This document shows, piece after piece, positions 56,958 to 64,000 of a stretch of DNA of 64,000 bases (position 1 is the stretch's first letter; each line of letters begins with the position of its first letter). Made by a program: the position numbers and the translations under genes. This stretch comes from Labilibaculum filiforme. GTDB taxonomy: Bacteria; Bacteroidota; Bacteroidia; Bacteroidales; Marinifilaceae. The notes beneath the pieces are model-generated. The model had not been told where the DNA came from, searched no databases, and worked only from the letters and a program-made list of their open reading frames with translations. The stretch is taken from positions 496,001-560,000 of the forward strand of contig NZ_MVDD01000001.1 in assembly GCF_002843315.1 (NCBI RefSeq). Direction: 5' to 3'.

Positions 56958-57283
56958 TTTAAATCAACTTGGATGAAATACAAAAATACTTTTTTCAATT
57001 AATTAATAGTCCTCCTTTCCAGATACATTTCCGAATTCCTTCACAAAATAATAAGACTACACTATATAGAATCTATTCATTTCACTTGTAATTGTCATAA
57101 AAATGCAATCTTGGAGTTTTAAGAATCTAATTTTTTAGTTAGTTTTGACACTTCTGGTTTTCAAAAGAGGACTGCTATTCATCTTTATTCAGTAATCTTT
57201 AAATAAATCTCATACTGATACTACAAAACAACCAATAAGCAGTAAGACTGTGCAAATACTAACCTATTTTTAATAACATCGTT
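56958..57283. other. intergenic region between divergent transporters
   Basis: 326 bases between the Gate gene and the NupG-like gene. It holds a -7 box for the plus-strand gene (57140-57147). I see no clear promoter for the minus-strand operon, no RNA and no repeat. Confidence 0.5.
57140..57147 (+). promoter_or_regulatory. -7 box for NupG-like gene
   Basis: TAGTTTTG followed by AC fits TAnnTTTG and would give a leader of about 130 bases. The nearest upstream TTG (57111-57113) is 26 bases away, slightly too far. Confidence 0.35.
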
Positions 57284-58540
57284 ATGGGCATAAAGAATCG
57301 TCTGATAGTAATGAACTTCCTGCAATTTTTTGTTTGGGGAGCTTGGTTGATAACCATTGCAAATTATTGGTTTGGAACGAAACATTGGTCGCCAACAGAA
57401 TTTGGTGCCGTTTTCTCTACCATGGGAATTTCCTCCCTGTTTATGCCAACACTTACTGGTATTATTGCTGATCGCTGGATCAATGCAGAAAAATTATACG
57501 GTATTCTTCATTTGTTTGGCGGAATTGCACTGGCAGCATTACCCTACGTTGACGATTCCACTGTATTTATTTCGGTTGTTTTGGTCGCAATGATTTGTTA
57601 CATGCCAACCATCGCTTTAATGAATTCTATTTCTTATACCATTTTAAAAAATAACAACTACGATGTAATCAAGGTTTTTCCTCCTATTCGAGTTTGGGGA
57701 ACTATCGGTTTCATTGTAGCTATGTGGGTAACTAATTTAAGTGGATTTAAAGCTACTCATCATCAATTCTACATTGCAGCATTCGCCGCGATAGTTTTAG
57801 CTGTATATTCGTTTACAATGCCGCAATGTAAACCTCAAAACCAAGGTGAAAGTGGAGCATCATTAACCGAAACATTAGGATTAAACGCCTTTAAATTATT
57901 TAAGAACTCTAAAATGGCGATGTTCTTTGTATTCTCGATGTTCTTAGGCGCCGCGTTGCAATTAACCAACATGTACGGAGATCTATTCCTTTCTGAATTT
58001 AAGGAAATACCTCAATATGCCGATTCGTTTGTAGTTCGCTACTCTACCATCATCATGTCTATTTCTCAAATTTCAGAAACATTATTTATTCTAGCCATTC
58101 CTTTCTTCCTAAAACAATTTGGAATTAAAAAAGTAATGTTAATTTCAATGGTAGCATGGGTACTTCGTTTTGGTTTATTCGCATATGGTGATCCTGAAGG
58201 TGGCCTTTGGATGATCATTCTTTCCTGTATTATTTACGGTATGGCATTCGATTTCTTCAATATTTCGGGTTCTTTATTTGTAGAAACACAATGCGATGCA
58301 AGTACAAGAGCTAGTGCTCAAGGTTTATTTATGATGATGACCAATGGATTTGGTGCTATTCTTGGTTCCTGGTTAAGTGGTCTTCTTATTAGTATATTCT
58401 TTACAAATAGTGAAGGAAAGTTTGTTTGGATGGATATTTGGAATTCATTTGCAATCTACTCATTGGTAATCGCTATTTTCTTCGCCATTTTATTTAAGCA
58501 CAAACACAAACCTGAAGAACTTGGCAAAATAAGCCATTAA
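57284..58540 (+). CDS. nucleoside:H+ symporter, NupG-like MFS transporter
   Basis: A 418-residue, twelve-helix inner-membrane protein. The opening IVMNFLQFFVWGAWLITIANYW is split here but is typical of the nucleoside:H+ symporter family, as are GIIADRW (about 60-66), PPIRVWGTIGFIVAMW and a late FVETQCDASTRASAQGLFM. Sequences this similar import purine and pyrimidine nucleosides in other bacteria. It is monocistronic, divergent from the Gate-thyA-folA operon, and ends in a strong terminator. Confidence 0.85.
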   Translation: MGIKNRLIVMNFLQFFVWGAWLITIANYWFGTKHWSPTEFGAVFSTMGISSLFMPTLTGIIADRWINAEKLYGILHLFGGIALAALPYVDDSTVFISVVLVAMICYMPTIALMNSISYTILKNNNYDVIKVFPPIRVWGTIGFIVAMWVTNLSGFKATHHQFYIAAFAAIVLAVYSFTMPQCKPQNQGESGASLTETLGLNAFKLFKNSKMAMFFVFSMFLGAALQLTNMYGDLFLSEFKEIPQYADSFVVRYSTIIMSISQISETLFILAIPFFLKQFGIKKVMLISMVAWVLRFGLFAYGDPEGGLWMIILSCIIYGMAFDFFNISGSLFVETQCDASTRASAQGLFMMMTNGFGAILGSWLSGLLISIFFTNSEGKFVWMDIWNSFAIYSLVIAIFFAILFKHKHKPEELGKISH

Positions 58541-58558
58541 TATTATAGATAGTATACT

Positions 58559-58588
58559 AAAAAAGGCAAGCCTACGCTTGCCTTTTTT
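58559..58588 (+). terminator. terminator after NupG-like gene
   Basis: AAAAAAGGCAAGC (58559-58571) pairs with GCTTGCCTTTTTT (58576-58588) around CTAC. It lies between this gene and the convergent bifunctional nuclease gene and should work in both directions. Confidence 0.87.
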
Positions 58589-58616
58589 GTTATTTATAGA
58601 TCACTTTTTTTTCAAC

Positions 58617-59216
58617 CTATTCACCTCTCCGACCAATTTCATCACGAATTAAAGAGGCTCTCTCATAATCTTCATCGCGAATTGCATCCTCCAACAAACC
58701 ATCTAGTTGTGATACTGAATATTCTGTAAACTGGCTCCTTTTCTCAGGCTTAGAGACTTCACTCTCCGGCTGACTAGAAATCAATGGATCTTCCGCTTCT
58801 CCCTCAATACTTAATACGATTCCTGCTTTTTCAATTATTTCTTCGGTGGTAAAAATCGGACATCTAAAACGTAAAGCTATAGCAACAGCATCTGATGTCC
58901 GGGAGTCAATACGAATTCGACTAGGTCCTTTTTCACAAATCAATTCCGAATAAAAAATACCCTCTTCTAACCGATAAATATTTACTTCGACCACACTCAC
59001 TCCAAAGGCTTCTGCAAAACTTTTAAAAAGATCGTGAGTTAACGGACGAGGAGGTTCTAATTCCTCCAATTGAATCGCAATAGATTGTGCTTCTACCCCA
59101 CCAATAATTATAGGTATTCTTCTAGCTCCATCCTCTTCCGACAATACAAGTGCATAAGCTCCTGTTTGTGTCTGACTGTACGACAATCCTAAAACATTCA
59201 GTTTTATCTTCCCCAT
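58617..59216 (-). CDS. bifunctional nuclease (DUF151) with UVR tail
   Basis: A 199-residue protein. The N-terminal BFN/DUF151 domain (about 4-135) has LVLSEEDGARRIPIIIGGVEAQSIA (about 23-47, shown in part) and RIDSRTSDAVAIALRFRCPIF. A linker (about 140-162) precedes a C-terminal UVR motif (about 165-198, LLEDAIRDEDYERASLIRDEI) of the kind that links UvrB and UvrC. The BFN domain was described as having DNase and RNase activity in plants. In this phylum the fusion is common, and its role is not established. Confidence 0.85.
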   Translation of the reverse strand: MGKIKLNVLGLSYSQTQTGAYALVLSEEDGARRIPIIIGGVEAQSIAIQLEELEPPRPLTHDLFKSFAEAFGVSVVEVNIYRLEEGIFYSELICEKGPSRIRIDSRTSDAVAIALRFRCPIFTTEEIIEKAGIVLSIEGEAEDPLISSQPESEVSKPEKRSQFTEYSVSQLDGLLEDAIRDEDYERASLIRDEIGRRGE

Positions 59217-59248
59217 AAAAACTCCTCTTTTTTTCAGCTATCAATTAA

Positions 59249-59256
59249 CAAATATA
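59249..59256 (-). promoter_or_regulatory. -7 box for bifunctional nuclease gene
   Basis: TATATTTG on the minus strand, 32 bases before the ATG. The nearest TTG upstream (59282-59284) has a 25-base spacer, a little long. Confidence 0.5.
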
Positions 59257-59581
59257 ATAATTGTTTTTAATTGACTATTAACAATAAGCCGAGCTTATTA
59301 CTCAAAATTAACTTTACGCGCTTATTTTACTCTCTTTAACCAGTATAATTCTTCTGAAAACTAATAAATCTGCTACATCTCTTTCCTTTTTAGGGCGCAA
59401 AAAAATAGCAATAATTGGCTTCCTATTCTCCTACCTATGAAGATACATATTATAGCCAAAAAAATCCAAAACTAGTTAGAGAAACTTTTCGAATATCCCA
59501 TTTAAATTTGATAAAATAAAGCTGTTATTTCGTCAAATTGAAAAAAAAATATGCAAAAGAGTTCATTTACAAGAAGAAAAC

Positions 59582-59612
59582 TTTGTTTATCGATTATTCT
59601 TTTTTATTTTTG
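59582..59612 (+). promoter_or_regulatory. rplU-rpmA promoter
   Basis: TTTG (59582-59585), a 19-base spacer and TATTTTTG (59605-59612) match the Bacteroidota consensus exactly. The start near 59619 gives an 88-base leader. Confidence 0.8.
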
Positions 59613-59633
59613 CAATCCGAAATAAAATTCTTC

Positions 59634-59680
59634 GGGGGTTCACCAAGAGGTAAATTTAATGTTTAAAATGGCCCACCCCC
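59634..59680 (+). promoter_or_regulatory. candidate ribosomal-protein leader of rplU
   Basis: GGGGGT (59634-59639) can pair with ACCCCC (59675-59680), closing a 35-base loop with the smaller CCAAGAGG hairpin (59643-59650). The G/C stem stands out in A/T-rich DNA and lies wholly inside the rplU leader, 26 bases before the ATG. L21 leaders are known in other phyla as autoregulatory sites. No named family is recognised here. Confidence 0.4.
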
Positions 59681-59706
59681 TGGAACAAATCGTAAAATTA
59701 GAAATA

Positions 59707-60018
59707 ATGTACGTAATTGTAGAAATCGCTGGTCAGCAATTCAAAGTTGAAAAAGACCAAAAGATTTTTGTTCACAGACTTTCTGCTGAAGAAGGTGGAC
59801 AAGTTGAGTTCCCTAAAGTACTTTTAGTGGATAAAGATGGTGAGATCGTAGTTGGTGCTCCAACAGTTGAAGGAGCAAAAGTAACTGCTAAAGTTATATC
59901 TCACATGAGAGGTGATAAGGTAAAAGTATTCAAAAAGAAAAGAAGAAAAGGATACAGAAAACTGAACGGACACCGTCAGGACCTTTCACAAATTCAAATT
60001 GAAGAAATTGTTGCTTAA
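59707..60018 (+). CDS. rplU: 50S ribosomal protein bL21
   Basis: A 103-residue ribosomal protein that contacts 23S rRNA. It begins [18 protein letters not shown], the standard N-terminus, and ends with the basic [19 protein letters not shown] region typical of bL21. I use the ATG at 59707; an in-frame ATG at 59659 would add sixteen residues that overlap the leader hairpin and have no counterpart in the family. It is 19 bases upstream of rpmA. Confidence 0.96.
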   Translation: MYVIVEIAGQQFKVEKDQKIFVHRLSAEEGGQVEFPKVLLVDKDGEIVVGAPTVEGAKVTAKVISHMRGDKVKVFKKKRRKGYRKLNGHRQDLSQIQIEEIVA

Positions 60019-60037
60019 TCCTTAAAAATATAACAAA

Positions 60038-60298
60038 ATGGCACATAAAAAAGGAGCCGGTAGTTCTAGAAACGGTAGAGAATCGGAAAGTAAGCGATTA
60101 GGAGTTAAGATTTTTGGCGGGCAATTTGCTAAAGCTGGAAACATCCTTGTTCGTCAAAGAGGAACAAAACACAATCCAGGTGAGAATGTAGGTATTGGTA
60201 GAGACCATACTCTTTTCGCACTAATTAATGGAACTGTAGTTTTTAAAAAGAAAAGAGATAATAAATCTTTTATTTCTATTGAACCTTTAGCTGAGTAG
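60038..60298 (+). CDS. rpmA: 50S ribosomal protein bL27
   Basis: An 86-residue ribosomal protein near the peptidyl-transferase centre. It has the standard [19 protein letters not shown] start with no cleavable Firmicutes-type N-terminal extension, then [10 protein letters not shown] and GRDHTLFAL. Co-transcribed with rplU and closed by a terminator. Confidence 0.97.
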   Translation: MAHKKGAGSSRNGRESESKRLGVKIFGGQFAKAGNILVRQRGTKHNPGENVGIGRDHTLFALINGTVVFKKKRDNKSFISIEPLAE

Positions 60299-60322
60299 AT
60301 ATTATTTAGCTTTAAAATATTT

Positions 60323-60364
60323 AAATCTCCTGCTTTATTTCGTATAAAGACAGGAGATTTTTTT
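60323..60364 (+). terminator. terminator after rpmA
   Basis: AAATCTCCTGCTTTAT (60323-60338) pairs with ATAAAGACAGGAGATTT (60344-60360) with one bulge around a short loop, then T residues. Confidence 0.87.
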
Positions 60365-60413
60365 ATTTTTATAGCCTGAAACTTATAGATATAATCATTT
60401 ACAAAAGATACTG

Positions 60414-61688
60414 ATGCTAAGCCTCAAATACCTACAGGAGAATAAGGACGAAGCCATTAAGGCTTTAAAAATCAAGAATTTCGATGCAAACGAAATTATC
60501 GGGAAGATTATCGTTCTTGACGAAAAAAGAAAAGAAAGCCAAGTAAAATTAGACGCCACTCTGGCTGAAATGAACGGTTTGTCGAAAGAAATCGGAATGC
60601 TTTTTAAGAATGGAAAAGCTGAAGAGGCCAATGCTGCAAAAGAAAAAACCGGAGAGTTAAAGGATTCTATTGCCGAATTAACTACGATTCAGAATAATAC
60701 TATTCAAGAATTAACCGAATTGTTGCTTCAAATTCCAAATACACCGCATTCATCTGTTCCTGCAGGAAAAGGTGAAAATGAAAATGTAATTGAAAAAACT
60801 TGTGGCGAACTTCCAAAATTGCACGATGCTGCAATTCCTCACTGGGAATTAGCGAAGAAGTACAATATTATTGATTTCGAACTGGGAAATAAAATTACCG
60901 GAGCTGGTTTTCCTCTATACCGAGGTAAAGGTGCAATTCTTCAGAGAGCTTTAATCAATTTCTTTTTGGATGAAAACCGAAAAGCTGGCTACGAAGAAGT
61001 TATCCCTCCATTGGTTGTTAACGAAGCTTCGGGATACGGAACTGGACAATTGCCTGATAAAGAAGGTCAAATGTATCATGTAACCGAAGATAATTTGTAT
61101 TTAATACCAACTGCTGAAGTTCCGGTAACGAATATTTACCGCGATGTTATTTTAAAAGAGGAAGATTTTCCGGTTAAAAATACCGCATATTCTGCTTGTT
61201 TTAGAAGAGAAGCTGGATCGTACGGAAAAGATGTACGTGGTTTAAATCGCCTTCATCAATTCGATAAAGTAGAAATTGTTCAACTTCAGCATCCTGATAA
61301 ATCTTATGAGGCTCTTGAAGGAATGGTAGCACACGTGGAAAGCTTGATTCAAAAACTAGGACTTCCTTATCGATTACTTCGCTTATGTGGTGGTGATACT
61401 AGTTTTACAGCAGCTCTTACTTTCGATTTCGAAGTTTATTCTGCCGCACAAGACAAATGGTTGGAAGTAAGTTCGGTTTCTAATTTTGAAGCGTATCAAT
61501 CGAATCGTTTAAAATTACGATACAAAGGCAAGGATATGAAGAAGCCCGAATTGGCGCATACTCTAAACGGAAGTGCACTTGCATTGCCTAGAATTGTTGC
61601 TGCCTTGTTGGAAAACAATCAAACTCCTGAAGGAATTAGAATACCAAAAGTATTAGTCCCATTCACTGGTTTTGAGCTAATCGACTAA
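60414..61688 (+). CDS. serS: seryl-tRNA synthetase
   Basis: Charges tRNA-Ser. The 424-residue protein has the N-terminal antiparallel coiled-coil arm (about 30-100) and the class II core with [19 protein letters not shown] (motif 2, about residues 262-280), [15 protein letters not shown] (about 346-360) and [17 protein letters not shown] (motif 3). Length is typical. It stands alone with a terminator on each side. Confidence 0.97.
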   Translation: MLSLKYLQENKDEAIKALKIKNFDANEIIGKIIVLDEKRKESQVKLDATLAEMNGLSKEIGMLFKNGKAEEANAAKEKTGELKDSIAELTTIQNNTIQELTELLLQIPNTPHSSVPAGKGENENVIEKTCGELPKLHDAAIPHWELAKKYNIIDFELGNKITGAGFPLYRGKGAILQRALINFFLDENRKAGYEEVIPPLVVNEASGYGTGQLPDKEGQMYHVTEDNLYLIPTAEVPVTNIYRDVILKEEDFPVKNTAYSACFRREAGSYGKDVRGLNRLHQFDKVEIVQLQHPDKSYEALEGMVAHVESLIQKLGLPYRLLRLCGGDTSFTAALTFDFEVYSAAQDKWLEVSSVSNFEAYQSNRLKLRYKGKDMKKPELAHTLNGSALALPRIVAALLENNQTPEGIRIPKVLVPFTGFELID

Positions 61689-61710
61689 AAGATATTTACT
61701 TAATTTTAAG

Positions 61711-61739
61711 GCCTGGTTCTAAACAACCGGGCTTTTTTT
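61711..61739 (+). terminator. terminator after serS
   Basis: GCCTGGTT (61711-61718) pairs with AACCGGGC (61725-61732), with one G-U pair, followed by seven T residues. Confidence 0.85.
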
Positions 61740-61740
61740 A

Positions 61741-61748
61741 TATTTTTG
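61741..61748 (+). promoter_or_regulatory. -7 box for TPR gene
   Basis: TATTTTTG lies directly after the serS terminator. Transcription from about 61755 gives a leader of about 22 bases to the TTG at 61777. No -33 box is seen. Confidence 0.45.
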
Positions 61749-61776
61749 ACTGTGGTAACTTCTTAATTCAACAGCT

Positions 61777-63594
61777 TTGAAAAAATTCATTGTAAGTATT
61801 TTTATTCTATTTTCTATTTTAGGATCTGAATACGCTTATTCGCAAAACAATATCCAAACAGAAAGTCAATTGGCTTTTAACTACTTTCGGGATAAAGAAT
61901 ACCGACCTGCCGCTTCCCTATTTTTTAATCTGCACAAGCTAACACGATCGCGAACTTATTTCAATTATTATATTGATTGTTTACTTCAACTTGAAGATTA
62001 TCAGGAAGCCGAAAAAGCCATCAAAAAAGAAATTAAAAAAAATCAAGACGATCGAAGCTTTTTAATTGACCTTGGATTTGTGTACAAAACTGCAGGCGAG
62101 AATACTAAAAGTGTGGCGCAATACAATGAAGTTTTAGAGAAACTAATTCCTGTAAAAACTGAAATTACTAATCTTGCGAATGCCTTTGTTCGAAAACGCG
62201 AATACGAATATGCTATAAAAACTTACGAAAAAGGACAAATTCTTCTGCAACAGGAACACCTTTTCCACCTCGAAATGGCTACTATTTTTCTGGCTCAAAG
62301 AGATTTTGAAAAAATGGTTTCGGAATACCTACTTGCCCTTTCGGTAGATCCAAGCCAAATTAAATTGGTGCAAAACCATTTACAATCGGCACTTATTCAG
62401 GATATTAATTCAAGTTTAGATCCTATCTTAAAAAATCAATTATTAGAAAAAATACAAAGCGAGACAGAAAATGTAAGTTTTAAAGAATTGTTGCAATGGT
62501 ATTTTATGCAAAAAAAACAGTTTAAAGCTGCTTTTACCCAGGCAAGAGCCATCGATTTAATCGGAAAAGAAGATGGTTCGCGTTTGCTAGATTTAGCCAC
62601 TGCAGCAAAAACAAATGATGATTTTGAAACCGCACTTACCTGTTATCAACATGTTGTTGATAAAGGAAGCGATTCGCCTAACTATTTAAACGCCCGCTTG
62701 GGAGCATTGGAAACACAATACCTTCTGTTACAACAACAAAGTACAGTTCCGAAAACTTCATGGACCGAACTTTCCGAACAATATAAAAAATTCTTTTCGG
62801 AAGCAAATAGTTCCTCCTTAAACAGCTCTGCATTAATTCAATATGCACACATCAATTCTTTCTATTTAGACCAAGCTGCTAAATCTATTGAAGTCTTGGA
62901 AAAAGCATTGACTGGTTCTGGACTTAGTCAGCAAAATAAATCGGAGTTAAAACTTGAATTAGCGGATATAAAACTTTTTACCAACGAAAAATGGGATGCT
63001 ATTTTGTTGTACTCTCAAATAGAAAAATCGGACAAAAATAATACGATTGGCTTCGAAGCAAAATTTAAAAAAGCAAGAGTATCCTACTATATGGGAGAAT
63101 TAAAATGGGCGAAAGCTCAACTGGATGCTCTCAAAGGAAGTACCTCGAAATTGATAGCCAACGATGCTATTGCTCTATCGCAATTAATTAGCGACAACAC
63201 TACCTTAGATACCAGCTATACTGCAATGAAGACTTATGCAGAAGCCGAATTTCTGATGTATCAGGCAAAAGATTCCCAAGCCATTCTTAAGCTAGAAGAA
63301 TTGCTTAAAAATCATCCGGGACATTCGCTTACTGACGAAGTTTATTTTCTGCAATACGAAATTTTTAAGCATACCAATAAGCCTGAACAAGCACTTTTGG
63401 CTTTGTCCAAAATTATAGAAGAACATCCTTACGAAATTCTTGCGGCAAAGGCATTATACATACAAGGAGAAATGTTTGAGAAACGTGATGAAACTGACAA
63501 AGCAATGGCAAACTACAAAAATATTGTTACCGAATATTCAGACAGTATCTACTCAGTTGAGGCGCGGAAAAAATTAAGTGAGCAAAGAAAATAA
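61777..63594 (+). CDS. secreted tetratricopeptide-repeat protein
   Basis: A 605-residue protein with a signal peptide (MKKFIVSIFILFSILGSEYA) and TPR-like helical repeats over most of its length. The last ones (about 500-600) resemble the YbgF/BamD-type TPR with LEELLKNHPGHSLTDEVYFL and KNIVTEYSDSIYSVEARKKL. It starts at TTG (61777): this gives a complete signal peptide, and no ATG does. TPR proteins of this kind scaffold periplasmic or outer-membrane complexes. The partner is unknown. The DUF4286 gene follows 37 bases later. Confidence 0.82.
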   Translation: MKKFIVSIFILFSILGSEYAYSQNNIQTESQLAFNYFRDKEYRPAASLFFNLHKLTRSRTYFNYYIDCLLQLEDYQEAEKAIKKEIKKNQDDRSFLIDLGFVYKTAGENTKSVAQYNEVLEKLIPVKTEITNLANAFVRKREYEYAIKTYEKGQILLQQEHLFHLEMATIFLAQRDFEKMVSEYLLALSVDPSQIKLVQNHLQSALIQDINSSLDPILKNQLLEKIQSETENVSFKELLQWYFMQKKQFKAAFTQARAIDLIGKEDGSRLLDLATAAKTNDDFETALTCYQHVVDKGSDSPNYLNARLGALETQYLLLQQQSTVPKTSWTELSEQYKKFFSEANSSSLNSSALIQYAHINSFYLDQAAKSIEVLEKALTGSGLSQQNKSELKLELADIKLFTNEKWDAILLYSQIEKSDKNNTIGFEAKFKKARVSYYMGELKWAKAQLDALKGSTSKLIANDAIALSQLISDNTTLDTSYTAMKTYAEAEFLMYQAKDSQAILKLEELLKNHPGHSLTDEVYFLQYEIFKHTNKPEQALLALSKIIEEHPYEILAAKALYIQGEMFEKRDETDKAMANYKNIVTEYSDSIYSVEARKKLSEQRK

Positions 63595-63631
63595 AATTTA
63601 AATACCTTTGCCAAAACACAAATTGAGCACA

Positions 63632-63934
63632 ATGATTATCTACAATACAAGCTATTTGATTGAAAATTCGATGGAAAAAGAATTTTGTGAATGGATGAAA
63701 ACCAAATTTATTCCTTTACTAAAAGAAACCGGGACTTTTTCTTCCAATTATTTTTGTAAAGTAATGGTGGTAACCGAAGGCGAAGGTTTGACCTATTCGC
63801 TTCAACTTTTATTTAAAAATAAGGAACTATTCTCTAAATATCATACTAGTTTTGAGCCTAGAACCAAAGCGGTTTTCGAAGCAAAATACAGAAACCAAGT
63901 GATGAGTTTTTCATCCTTGTTGGAAGAAGCTTAA
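63632..63934 (+). CDS. DUF4286 family protein
   Basis: A 100-residue cytosolic protein of the DUF4286 family, which appears to have a dimeric alpha-beta barrel-like fold. It begins MIIYNTSYLIENSMEKEF, as in relatives, and contains EFCEWMKTKFIPLLKETG (about 18-35). I choose the ATG at 63632 over the TTG at 63608, whose extra residues are not conserved. It lies between the TPR gene and the EamA gene. Function unknown. Confidence 0.78.
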   Translation: MIIYNTSYLIENSMEKEFCEWMKTKFIPLLKETGTFSSNYFCKVMVVTEGEGLTYSLQLLFKNKELFSKYHTSFEPRTKAVFEAKYRNQVMSFSSLLEEA

Positions 63935-63945
63935 TTTTCGAATAA

Positions 63946-64000
63946 TTGGAAGCTCAGAAGAAAGCATACATTTACGCCTTAGCTGCAATTCTTTGCTGGT
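63946..64000 (+). CDS. EamA/DMT transporter, 5' end only
   Basis: The window ends 18 codons into this gene. The reading frame gives MEAQKKAYIYALAAILCW, the usual start of an EamA-family transporter with its first membrane helix. An in-frame TAA (63943-63945) immediately precedes the TTG at 63946, and no ATG occurs before the window ends, so TTG is the start. Confidence 0.65.
   Translation, partial: MEAQKKAYIYALAAILCW

Larger units (their letters stand above)
59217..59706. other. intergenic region upstream of rplU
   Basis: 490 bases between the divergent nuclease gene and rplU. It contains a -7 box for the nuclease gene (59249-59256), the rplU promoter (59582-59612) and the rplU leader. Between about 59260 and 59580 it is A/T-rich with nothing I can name. 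Confidence 0.55.

Noticed and set aside
59659-59706. Longer rplU start
   Set aside because: The extension lies in the leader hairpin and bL21 homologues begin at [11 protein letters not shown].
1-64000. Mobile elements, CRISPR arrays, defence islands or biosynthetic clusters
   Set aside because: I looked for transposases, integrases, terminal inverted repeats, regularly spaced repeats and clustered defence genes and saw none. The window is core chromosome.

Overview
This window is a gene-dense stretch of core chromosome from a member of the Bacteroidota. The evidence is A/T-rich DNA, promoters of the type TTTG-N17-23-TAnnTTTG, almost no Shine-Dalgarno sequences, and several lineage-typical families: a DUF5020 Tsx-like barrel, a DUF5686/CarboxypepD_reg-like protein, a PorV/PorQ-like barrel, DUF4286, a bifunctional nuclease with a UVR tail, and lysS with a C-terminal extension. 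Gene content resembles marine Bacteroidia of the Marinilabiliales/Marinifilaceae type, but that placement is inference. I see no insertion sequence, prophage, integrase, CRISPR array or other sign of recent transfer.

Layout. 0-3.2 kb: hpt-adk-obgE on the minus strand behind a long, apparently folded leader, divergent from purE. 3.3-6.3 kb: two outer-membrane barrel genes in tandem, the second carrying an N-terminal ComEA-like helix-hairpin-helix. 6.3-9.2 kb: a hotdog thioesterase, a pseudouridine synthase, ybaK with a hairpin leader, and a HAD hydrolase. 9.2-13.8 kb: nucleobase uptake (DUF5020 barrel plus AzgA-type NCS2 permease; a UraA-type permease) around a lipoprotein. 14-17.4 kb: lipA-lipB-recJ. 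17.8-22.3 kb: lysS, gpsA, pgi. 22.3-30 kb: two uncharacterised genes, an EamA transporter, a hybrid histidine kinase, a cDPGS-like nucleotide-binding protein, and an AcpH-like phosphodiesterase. 30-37.3 kb: purH-mreB-mreC-mreD-mrdA-rodA, the cell elongation operon. 37.5-42.2 kb: rsmA-mgtE, then a flippase-like gene with a GNAT-like gene. 42.3-50 kb: recQ, kdsD, tatC, a DUF5686 protein and lptB. 50-53.8 kb: tRNA-Leu(UAG), tig, clpP, clpX. 53.8-58.5 kb: a lipoprotein, folA, thyA, a nucleoside-recognition (Gate) membrane protein and a NupG-like transporter. 58.6-64 kb: a bifunctional nuclease, rplU-rpmA, serS, a large TPR protein, a DUF4286 protein and the start of another EamA transporter.

How it fits together. 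Many genes serve nucleotide supply: hpt, adk, purE, purH, thyA, folA, two NCS2 permeases, a Tsx-like porin, a NupG-like symporter and a Gate protein. Others build and shape the envelope (mre/mrdA/rodA, kdsD, lptB, tatC) or run protein synthesis and quality control (lysS, serS, tRNA-Leu, rplU, rpmA, tig, clpP, clpX).

Nothing here is clearly a new system. The best leads are the helix-hairpin-helix/beta-barrel protein with its barrel partner, a hybrid kinase whose receiver domain has lost the conserved lysine, several hairpins placed just before start codons, a TTG-start habit in at least four genes, and two diverged lipoproteins that share one domain plan.
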